Shown: positions 7,628-13,077 of the stretch, piece after piece | Layout of the letters: each line of letters begins with the position of its first letter | Numbering within the stretch: the first letter of the stretch is position 1 | DNA from: JAGPHI01 sp036661035 | Lineage (GTDB): Bacteria; Bacillota; Clostridia; Oscillospirales; Ruminococcaceae | Direction of reading: 5' to 3' | DNA length: 16,207 nucleotides | Assembly (NCBI GenBank): GCA_036661035.1 | Contig: JAVWZM010000051.1 | Coordinates: forward strand, 1-16,207 | The notes under the pieces: model-generated | The model's database searches: none | What the model was told of the DNA's origin: nothing | Seen by the model: only the letters and a program-made list of their open reading frames with translations | Position numbers and translations under genes: made by a program

Positions 7628-7703
7628 TAAAATCTTATTTTTATGCTATAATTCGCCATGTTTTCGCTTTCCGCTTTAGCGGTGAGAAAGCGGCATATGT
7701 AAT
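7619..7703. repeat. 85-bp structured repeat unit, copy 1
   Basis: Starts with a hairpin (ATTATAGCATAAAA paired with TTTTATGCTATAAT, 7619-7652). A second fold follows around CCGCTTTAGCGG, enclosed by CGCTTTC and GAAAGCG. A second copy at 12731-12816 is about 88% identical by eye. The stem differs between copies by a paired change (G-C here, T-A there). No coding potential is seen. It may be a REP- or MITE-like dispersed element. Confidence 0.8.
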
Positions 7704-7723
7704 TGTGCTATGAGCCGTTATAA

Positions 7724-7758
7724 TAGCCCACGGGCGGAGCAGAGTGCAGCCACTCTGC
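7724..7758. repeat. Dispersed GC-rich palindromic repeat fragment
   Basis: The 21 bases at 7724-7744 (tagcccacgggcgg plus agcagag) recur exactly at 12629-12649. The end of the motif forms a perfect eight-base-pair hairpin here, GCAGAGTG-CAGC-CACTCTGC (7739-7758). The 'gggcggagcagag' core also appears at 8308-8320 and, inverted, at about 7812-7826. Confidence 0.75.
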
Positions 7759-7799
7759 AATCTAGGTGTATTGCAATCGTGCCGTATTCTCCCCACTTT

Positions 7800-7853
7800 G
7801 TAGGGGCGGTGGCTCTGCTCCGCCCGTTGGGTTTTTGCAATGTTATTGCATTT
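7800..7853. repeat. 54-bp inverted repeat, left copy
   Basis: Starts GTAGGGGCGG and ends ATTGCATTT. The reverse complement is found at 8279-8332 with about 50 of 54 positions identical by eye. The two copies face each other around a 425-bp hairpin-rich core without genes, resembling the ends of a small non-autonomous element or two independent insertions of one repeat in opposite orientation. Confidence 0.8.
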
Positions 7854-8278
7854 CTCATAGTTGATTGCACTTTGCAGTGCGCTGTTCTTTTTATATATGA
7901 CAGTGTTAATTTTTTTTAATATATGACAGTACTAATCACTATATTTGTCCATGCATAAAGCAAGGCTAAATAAGAACACGCGCCAAGGGCGCGATTACGT
8001 AATACTACGTAGTGTATCTCTTTCGCCACCGAAAGAGATACCAGAAAGGTGCCGCTGACCGCACGCAGCGGACCCATGCGCCTCGTAGGACGCTCGGTGG
8101 GTGTCTGCTTTACTTTTAATGCTATTTACCATTAATCACTGTTCGTTGCGCGCGCTATCGCGACGGCGCGCAAGGGAGGTGTTATGGCATTGGAAAGTGC
8201 ATAATGTGCGTTTTTAATTGCCTTGCACTAACCAATAGTGCCGCCCCTACGGAGGGTGTGGAGTGCAGTTAGGTTGCA
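7854..8278. other. Noncoding hairpin cluster between the inverted repeats
   Basis: No convincing gene is present. Six consecutive hairpins are visible: 7979-7993 (CGCGCC-AAG-GGCGCG), 7996-8011 (TACGTA arms), 8014-8041 (12-bp perfect stem, CCAC loop), 8052-8071 (CCGCTG/CAGCGG), 8072-8102 (ACCCA/TGGGT enclosing GCGCCT/AGGACGC) and 8146-8173 (TTGCGCGC/GCGCGCAA). They are flanked by the direct repeat TAATCACT at 7933-7940 and 8133-8140, exactly 200 bp apart. A second direct repeat, ATATATGACAGT, lies at 7893-7904 and 7919-7930. GGGAGGT at 8174-8180 precedes a seven-codon frame (8184-8204). The region could encode a structured RNA or be a mobile-element remnant; the sequence does not decide. Confidence 0.6.
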
Positions 8279-8351
8279 AAATGCAATAACATTGCAAAAC
8301 CCTAACGGGCGGAGCAGAGCTGCCGCCCCTACGGAGGGTGTGGAGTGCAGT
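8239..8351. repeat. 31-bp direct repeat pair, period 82 bp
   Basis: The stretch beginning tgccgcccctacgg and ending tggagtgcagt occurs identically at 8239-8269 and 8321-8351. The DNA between them contains most of the right 54-bp inverted repeat. This indicates tandem duplication or nested insertion of the palindromic repeat. Confidence 0.85.
8279..8332. repeat. 54-bp inverted repeat, right copy
   Basis: Reverse complement of 7800-7853 with about four mismatches. It includes the gggcggagcagagc core and an inner hairpin TGCAAT-AAC-ATTGCA. It overlaps the start of the second 31-bp direct repeat. Confidence 0.8.
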
Positions 8352-8411
8352 CAAACTGCAAAAAAGCCAAGGTGCAAGCGTTGCCGTAAGGCATGCTTTG
8401 AAATTATTATA

Positions 8412-8452
8412 GCACACCTATATATTTATTGCACTAAAATATATAGGTGTGC
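8412..8452. repeat. 14-bp perfect hairpin downstream of the DUF4830-like gene
   Basis: GCACACCTATATAT pairs perfectly with ATATATAGGTGTGC around a 13-nt loop. It lies 18 bp past the stop of the leftward gene ending at 8471 and could end that transcript, although no T-run follows the stem on either strand. The preceding gctttgaaattattata matches gctttgaagttattata before repeat copy 2 at 12720-12736, so this hairpin may be another member of the repeat family. Confidence 0.7.
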
Positions 8453-8470
8453 CTTGTGTTTTGCATAGTG

Positions 8471-9133
8471 CTATTCTGTTGGCATTGCCTCGTCTGTGGG
8501 TGCTGCCGCAGGTGCGTTTGGATCTATCGGCACATTAGCGACGGCGTCCTCAGGCGGCACGGCTTCCTCTCCAAAATCTGCGTTAGCGGCTTTTTCTTCC
8601 GGCAATAATGGCTGTGCCACTGACGCCGGTTTTACGCTAAGCACCTCGCCTGAGGGCTTTTTTAAAAGATAGACTCCCACGGGTTTATCTTTATTTACCA
8701 GTACCACAGCATAGGTTTTTTCTTCGCCAATGCATAGGGCAGGCACCATTAAAAGCCATTTGTCCAGCTTTTTGCCCTTTGCTTTCGATAAATCCAGACC
8801 GCTTTCCTTGATCACTTCGTTAAACGCCTTAAAGCTGTCGTCCCATTTGCGCGGCACTTTTACGCTGATTACCTGTGCTGAGGCGGCATCTGCCGTAATG
8901 CCATATGTGCCAAGCATTGCCACAAGTTCCTGTGGCGATGCGATTTTCATGCTGCGTACATCGGCAGATGCTACAGCCTCGTCTGTTACAGCAACCACGT
9001 CCTCGGCATACTTGTCGTTTTTGCCATCAATCAGTGCAGAAACGCCTATTGCTCCGCCCACTAAAATAGCACCGCAAACAGCCACTACCGCTAATTTTTT
9101 TAAGCCACCCTTTCGCAAGGTTACAACAAACAT
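8471..9133 (-). CDS. Membrane-anchored DUF4830-like protein (function unknown)
   Basis: The 220 residues begin with a basic head and one hydrophobic helix at about 13-34 without an obvious cleavage site, so the rest is probably outside and anchored. The middle (about 66-160) resembles the DUF4830 domain: LGTYGI, then VISVKVPRKWDDSFKAFNEV, then SGLDLSKAKGKK and a following hydrophobic strand. The final 50 residues are Pro-, Ala- and acid-rich, suggesting a flexible extracellular tail. ATG is preceded by GAGGAGGG, a very strong ribosome site. It diverges from the rlmI-like gene; a 14-bp hairpin lies just beyond the stop. The domain assignment is from memory of the family pattern, and no function can be assigned. 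Confidence 0.7.
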   Translation of the reverse strand: MFVVTLRKGGLKKLAVVAVCGAILVGGAIGVSALIDGKNDKYAEDVVAVTDEAVASADVRSMKIASPQELVAMLGTYGITADAASAQVISVKVPRKWDDSFKAFNEVIKESGLDLSKAKGKKLDKWLLMVPALCIGEEKTYAVVLVNKDKPVGVYLLKKPSGEVLSVKPASVAQPLLPEEKAANADFGEEAVPPEDAVANVPIDPNAPAAAPTDEAMPTE

Positions 9134-9192
9134 TTTAATTCCCTCCTCAAATTCTGTCTGTTAAATAGTATGATGCGCCATTTAAAATTATG

Positions 9193-9221
9193 TTGCATGA
9201 TGAGAATACATTCCTTATAAT
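9193..9221 (+). promoter_or_regulatory. Sigma-A promoter of the RlmI-type methyltransferase gene
   Basis: TTGCAT (9193-9198), a 17-bp spacer and TATAAT (9216-9221). Transcription would begin near 9228, giving a leader of about 80 nt. That leader contains a small hairpin, AAGCTA-TTGTCG-TAGCTT (9251-9268), followed by TTT, which is too weak to call a terminator. Confidence 0.82.
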
Positions 9222-9308
9222 AGGTATAAGAATATAAATATTGCCGACGTAAGCTATTGTCGTAGCTTTTTCGTGGGCTGTACAATACAATTTAAAAGGA
9301 AGTAAAAC

Positions 9309-10532
9309 ATGAAACAAGAACGCAATTATCCTAAATTTACCGTAAGCAAAAAAGGCGAACACGCCATTACAAACGGTCACCCTTGGGTGTACGGAGCAGA
9401 AATATTAAAACACGAAGATGCCGAAAACGGCTCGATTGCAGACGTGGTAACAGAAAGCGGCAAATACCTCGGCACCGCCCTTTTAAGCGAAAGCAGTAAG
9501 ATACGTCTGCGCATATTTTCTCGCAATGCAAATGATGTGTTTGACAGTGCATTTTGGAAAAGGCGCATAAGCTACGCTTGGCAATATCGCAAAACCGTAA
9601 TGGCAGAGGACATCTCCTGCTGCCGCGTGATATTCGGCGAGGCAGATTTTTTCCCCGGCCTTACTGTGGACCGCTTTGGCTCCATACTTGTTGCACAAAC
9701 GCTCAGCCTTGGCATGGAAAAGCTGAAGGACATTATCTTTCCATTGTTAGTTTGCGTGTTGCGCGAGGACGGGCAACACATTACCGCTATTTACGAGCGC
9801 AACGACGTTGCAATTCGCCGCCTTGAGGGGCTAACCGAAAGCAAAGGCTTTTACGATTTTGGCGAAGAAATCCCCACATGCACCACCACTGTTATTTGCG
9901 AAAACAATATCGAGTATGAAGTGGATTTTGAAAACGGACAAAAAACAGGGTTTTTCTTAGACCAAAAATACAACCGCGCATTAGTGGCAAAAATGGCTAA
10001 GGGCAAGCGCGTGCTGGACTGCTTTACCCACACAGGCTCCTTTGCGCTAAATGCCGCATACGGCGGTGCTGCACATGTTACCGCTGTAGATGTAAGCGAG
10101 AGCGCGGTGGAAATGGCAAAGAAAAACGCCCTGCGCAATGCGCTGGACGTTAATATGGATTTTATTGCCGCAGATGTATTTGAGCTTTTGCCTGCCCTTG
10201 AAAAAGGCTGCGCGGAAAAATACGATTTTATTATTCTGGATCCTCCTGCATTTACGAAATCCCGCAAAACGGCAACTAACGCAATGCGTGGGTACAAAGA
10301 AATAAATTATCGTGCCATGAAGCTTTTGCCCCGCGGCGGATATCTCGCCACCTGCTCTTGCAGCCATTTTGCCGAGGAAGCCGAATTTTGCAAAATGCTT
10401 AAAAGCTCTGCTCGTGATGCCGGTGTGGAGCTGCGGCAAATAGCTGTACGCGCCGCAGCGCCCGACCACCCTGTACTGTGGAATGTATCGGAAACCCAGT
10501 ATCTTAAATTTTACGTTTTTCAGATAGTGTAA
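9309..10532 (+). CDS. Class I SAM-dependent rRNA methyltransferase, RlmI (YccW) family
   Basis: Methylates a cytosine at C5 in 23S rRNA in E. coli RlmI (C1962); the target here is assumed from family membership. The 407 residues fit the family. The N-terminal PUA domain (about 8-75) contains the typical GHPWVYGAEI (23-32). A linker domain follows, then the Rossmann methyltransferase fold. Its motifs are QKTGFFLDQ (211-219), the SAM-binding DCFTHTGSFAL (237-247), AVDVSESAVEMAKKN (259-273), the catalytic-loop DPPAF (311-315) and TCSCSH (348-353), with C351 a likely catalytic cysteine. ATG at 9309 follows AAGGAAG. The gene runs rightward from its own promoter, and its end overlaps the end of the convergent niaX-like gene by 29 bp. 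Confidence 0.93.
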   Translation: MKQERNYPKFTVSKKGEHAITNGHPWVYGAEILKHEDAENGSIADVVTESGKYLGTALLSESSKIRLRIFSRNANDVFDSAFWKRRISYAWQYRKTVMAEDISCCRVIFGEADFFPGLTVDRFGSILVAQTLSLGMEKLKDIIFPLLVCVLREDGQHITAIYERNDVAIRRLEGLTESKGFYDFGEEIPTCTTTVICENNIEYEVDFENGQKTGFFLDQKYNRALVAKMAKGKRVLDCFTHTGSFALNAAYGGAAHVTAVDVSESAVEMAKKNALRNALDVNMDFIAADVFELLPALEKGCAEKYDFIILDPPAFTKSRKTATNAMRGYKEINYRAMKLLPRGGYLATCSCSHFAEEAEFCKMLKSSARDAGVELRQIAVRAAAPDHPVLWNVSETQYLKFYVFQIV

Positions 10533-11070
10533 ATGCTACAGGTATGCGTATTGCATGGGAAACAGGTATCCAAATTACAAGCGCGATACCTAAATCTATC
10601 ATGCTATGTACAAATGTTCCCACGCCCACAAGCCCGAATATCACGCCAAGCACTGTGCCTTTAAGCGGCACGCCTGCAAAGTAAAAGCCGGTAACTACCA
10701 GCATTTCAAACACGGCATGAATTACAGATAAAAACACGCCAAGGGTAAATATGCGCACAGGCTTATTAAAAGCATCAGGCTTTTTGCACAGCAGATATGC
10801 GCCTATCATTACAAACACTATTTGGCTTGCCGCACGCCCCACAACAACGGGCGGAAAGCCTGCCAATAAAAAGCCGAGGGTTGTACCCACTGTCACCACT
10901 GCCGCTACAGACGGCGAAATAAACATTGCTAAGAATAGTGCCACATGGCTTGCCAAGGTAAAGCTCATGGGGCCTATACTTATTTTTACGGGAGAAATCA
11001 TAGGTATTAAAATGCCTATTGCACAAAGCAGCGCCGCCGCGCACATTTTTTGTATTCTTGCATGAGTCAT
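10504..11070 (-). CDS. niaX: NiaX-like ECF-type niacin transporter S component
   Basis: A membrane protein of 188 residues with about six helices. The first helix region reads ALLCAIGILIPMISPVKISIGPMSFTLASHV in overlapping parts (about 13-43), followed by FLAMFISPSVAAVVTVGTTLGFLLAGFPPVVVGRA (about 46-80). This pattern is typical of the Firmicutes niacin uptake protein NiaX, which captures niacin or nicotinamide and works with a shared ECF energising module encoded elsewhere. No ATPase or EcfT gene is present here. ATG at 11070 follows GGAGAAGG. A strong promoter with a palindrome over its -35 box lies upstream. It converges on and overlaps the rlmI-like gene by 29 bp, so antisense transcript overlap is likely. 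Family placement is good; substrate is inferred. Confidence 0.8.
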   Translation of the reverse strand: MTHARIQKMCAAALLCAIGILIPMISPVKISIGPMSFTLASHVALFLAMFISPSVAAVVTVGTTLGFLLAGFPPVVVGRAASQIVFVMIGAYLLCKKPDAFNKPVRIFTLGVFLSVIHAVFEMLVVTGFYFAGVPLKGTVLGVIFGLVGVGTFVHSMIDLGIALVIWIPVSHAIRIPVAFTLSEKRKI

Positions 11071-11150
11071 AATCCTTCTCCATTCCGCCGCAAAAATACA
11101 TTACTATAAAAGCAAAGCCTTTTCTTGGCACACCAACTTATTAATTGTAT

Positions 11151-11179
11151 AGTTTATAGCTTTTTGTGACAAATGTCAA
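11151..11179 (-). promoter_or_regulatory. Strong promoter with candidate operator for the niaX-like gene
   Basis: On the minus strand TTGACA (11179-11174), a 17-bp spacer and TAAACT (11156-11151). The palindrome TGACA-TT-TGTCA (11178-11167) covers the -35 box and the first spacer bases, where a repressor would block RNA polymerase. Firmicutes niaX genes are commonly repressed by NiaR (YrxA) with nicotinic acid as co-repressor, so NiaR is the natural candidate; the match to its binding motif was not verified. Confidence 0.75.
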
Positions 11180-11215
11180 GTATCAGCGCGCATTTTTATG
11201 CATATTGCCGTTTGC

Positions 11216-12085
11216 TTACTTGTTTCTCTTTTTTTGGCGCAAATACCACCATAAATGTATTAGCATCATTGGTATATACGCATATATTAAATCCGCCAAA
11301 GCCGCTCGCATTACTGCTCTATCCGATAAAAAGATAGGCAAAAGCATAAACGCTCTTATGGGCGACACGCCATTCCAAAAATTTTCGAGAAACAGCATAA
11401 TGCCAAGGGACACCACCTCGGAAAACGCAATGGACACAAAGCAAATCGCAATGCAAATTCCAACGCTTTTTATAGCGAATTTCCCATCGTATTTTTGATA
11501 CCCCACCACCACGCAAAACCCAAATATACCGCCCAAAATAGGCGTGATATTGCCAAGCTGATATGCCACAATATAAATAAAAAACGCTATGAGCGCGCCG
11601 CGCATTGCGCCTTTAAAATCTCTACTGCGAACGCTGCTGTCTTTATATGCGTGGCGTTCGCTTGCTTTTTCTCGGCAATTTATGCAAAGCGCGCTATACT
11701 CGTTGCCGTCATTATATAGCATAACATTATCGTCGCTTGCGCAATGGCAGCACAGCACCCTTAGCTTTGCCTCGTGCGCTATGGCTAAAAGCCGCTGTGC
11801 AGAAGCCGAAAGCTCTAGCATTGTAAACTCTTTACCGTGCATATGCGCACAAAGGCGTCCGTCAGCATAGCTTACCGGCATGCCCTTACTGGTGCTTAGC
11901 ACCTCTTGCATTTGTGCGCTGCTAAGCTCGCTTTCGCCAAAGAGGGTTAATATGTACTCGTGTGGCGATGCCTTTACAGTGAAGCAAAATTGGTCCAGAT
12001 TGCCGCTTGCAAAGGTGTTGTTTTGGCTTAGATCTAAATTTTCGGTTTGTGCAAATTCGCACAAGCCCTCTGTATTAATTGCCAT
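11216..12085 (-). CDS. Zinc-ribbon multi-pass membrane protein, unknown function
   Basis: Not recognised as a named family. From the ATG at 12085 the product has 289 residues. The first 110 look soluble. A CxxC-x(about 20)-CxxC zinc ribbon follows (CCHC at about 111-114 and CINC at about 134-137), then a polar, charged linker. Four or five hydrophobic helices follow from about 160 to 280 (GALIAFFIYIVAYQLG, ILGGIFGFCVVVGY, SVGICIAICFVSIAF, and a last near YAYIPMMLIHLWWYL) and a basic end QKKRNK. A TTG eight codons upstream is a possible alternative start. The ATG was preferred because it overlaps the stop of the 128-residue gene by 11 bases, as in coupled translation. The two genes form an operon and probably act together. 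Confidence 0.75.
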   Translation of the reverse strand: MAINTEGLCEFAQTENLDLSQNNTFASGNLDQFCFTVKASPHEYILTLFGESELSSAQMQEVLSTSKGMPVSYADGRLCAHMHGKEFTMLELSASAQRLLAIAHEAKLRVLCCHCASDDNVMLYNDGNEYSALCINCREKASERHAYKDSSVRSRDFKGAMRGALIAFFIYIVAYQLGNITPILGGIFGFCVVVGYQKYDGKFAIKSVGICIAICFVSIAFSEVVSLGIMLFLENFWNGVSPIRAFMLLPIFLSDRAVMRAALADLIYAYIPMMLIHLWWYLRQKKRNK

Positions 12086-12461
12086 AATGCTTACCAAATA
12101 GCATTGCAAGGCGCGAATATCCGTTTGCGCTGTCGCTTTTCAGCTCGTCTGTTTCTTCCCACAATACAGGCTTGTCGTCAAAAAGCAGTGCTTTATCTTG
12201 TATTTCCGTAAGCTTTTGCGGCACCTCGGTTTTTTGCGAGTGGGCGCATGCCTCGTACTGCCATTTTATTTCGTCGCCCAGCATGCCCCACATTGAAAAC
12301 ACAAGCCCTGCTGCCTCACCGTAGCAAAATCTTTCAAAGAATATTTTACCGTCACGATACACGCTTACCCTATCGCGATATTTCCCTTGGCCTGCACGCT
12401 GATATATGCAACCTGCAAGCTTGTTTTGGTTAATATTCTTAATTAAATCTTCAAATTTCAT
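12075..12461 (-). CDS. Hypothetical 128-residue soluble protein
   Basis: Not recognised. The product starts MKFEDLIKNINQNKLAG and has a basic, strand-like first half (YQRAGQGKYRDRVSVYRDGKIFFERFCYG) and a more acidic second half. It has no signal peptide, no long hydrophobic segment and only two cysteines (C18 and C46 by eye, plus one near 72), so it is probably cytoplasmic. ATG follows AGAGG by eight bases. The stop overlaps the start of the zinc-ribbon membrane protein gene by 11 bases, implying one transcript and coupled translation. An acceptable but weak -10 (TATAAA, about 12484-12479) lies upstream without a clear -35. Being the first gene of the pair, it may be a partner of the membrane protein, but nothing in the sequence gives a biochemical role. 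Confidence 0.75.
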   Translation of the reverse strand: MKFEDLIKNINQNKLAGCIYQRAGQGKYRDRVSVYRDGKIFFERFCYGEAAGLVFSMWGMLGDEIKWQYEACAHSQKTEVPQKLTEIQDKALLFDDKPVLWEETDELKSDSANGYSRLAMLFGKHYGN

Positions 12462-12628
12462 TTAAACAGCCTCTATTCTTTATATTGCTTAAACCCAATT
12501 GTTAAAATTGTTTCACAAAACAGTTTTAATTGTGCATGCGCGATAGCACGCACATAGGATAAGTTTTTTTAATAAATAAGTCCGCAGACTTGTTTGTGAA
12601 ATACAATCGCGCCGCGAGCAGGTATGAT

Positions 12629-12659
12629 TAGCCCACGGGCGGAGCAGAGCCCCGCCCCT
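12629..12659. repeat. Dispersed GC-rich palindromic repeat, second site
   Basis: The first 21 bases are identical to 7724-7744. They continue into ccccgcccct, so gggcggagcagagccccgccc forms an imperfect GGGCGG/CCGCCC hairpin. It is followed by acagagtagga, similar to the DNA after the other copies. Confidence 0.75.
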
Positions 12660-12730
12660 ACAGAGTAGGAGCAAAACAATCGTCTTGCAAGCAACTTTTC
12701 GGCTTTCCGTATAATAACAGCTTTGAAGTT

Positions 12731-12816
12731 ATTATATCATAAAAATCTTGTTTTTATGATATAATTTGCCATGTTTTCGGTTGCCGATTTAGCGGTGAGA
12801 AAACGGTATACGTAAT
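12731..12816. repeat. 85-bp structured repeat unit, copy 2
   Basis: Same orientation as copy 1 (7619-7703), about 88% identical by eye. The first hairpin is ATTATATCATAAAA paired with TTTTATGATATAAT. The only change within the paired bases relative to copy 1 is a double one that preserves pairing. The second half (gccatgttttcgg through gcggtgagaaaacgg) keeps GTTTTC/GAAAAC arms. Both strands of the hairpin carry TGATATAAT, an extended -10-like element. Confidence 0.8.
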
Positions 12817-13047
12817 CGCGCCGCGAGCAGGTATTGTAACCGCTTGCGGTTATTATATCACATTTGCAGCTATTAACAACAATATTTACATCTGCAATAA
12901 TTACTTATTTTATTAAATAATGCTTATTTTTTAGTGCAAATTCCCTAAGCTTTTGCTTAATATTAGCACTATTGCGTAATATATTTGTACAAAGCAATAG
13001 ATAAATTCAGCTTTATTGAAAAATATGTTTCATATTTGAAAAAGCTA

Positions 13048-13056
13048 TGCTATAAT
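13048..13056 (+). promoter_or_regulatory. Extended -10 promoter of the c-di-GMP sensor gene
   Basis: TGCTATAAT at 13048-13056 is a full extended -10. The hexamer 17 bp upstream (TTTCAT) is a poor -35. Transcription would start near 13063, just before AGGAG (13066-13070), giving a very short leader. This supports the ATG at 13078 as the true start. Confidence 0.7.
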
Positions 13057-13077
13057 CAGATAACTAGGAGAATAAGT

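Larger units (their letters stand above)
12462..13047. other. Repeat-rich intergenic region
   Basis: No gene is seen. Contents in order: an imperfect hairpin TGTGCATGC/GCACGCACA at about 12532-12555; AAGTC-CGCA-GACTT at about 12578-12591; the sequence AATCGCGCCGCGAGCAGGTA at 12605-12624, repeated at 12814-12833; the dispersed palindrome fragment at 12629-12659; the second 85-bp structured repeat at 12731-12816; and a nested hairpin TAGTGC/GCACTA enclosing TAAGC/GCTTA at about 12932-12972. The region separates divergently transcribed genes and also carries their promoters. Confidence 0.7.

Noticed and set aside
7800..8351. Possible CRISPR array in the repeat-rich region
   Set aside because: Repeats are few, palindromic and in opposite orientations, spacing is irregular, and no cas genes are present.
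8238..8468. 76-codon plus-strand frame in the repeat region
   Set aside because: It is made of the 31-bp repeats, the palindromes and the 14-bp hairpin, with odd composition and no ribosome site.
12086..12109. Eight-residue extension of the zinc-ribbon membrane protein from a TTG
   Set aside because: No ribosome site is visible there, and the ATG at 12085 has the overlap typical of coupled translation; not fully excluded.
12985..13077. 31-residue extension of the c-di-GMP sensor from a TTG at 12985
   Set aside because: The extended -10 promoter and AGGAG site lie inside it, directly before the ATG at 13078.
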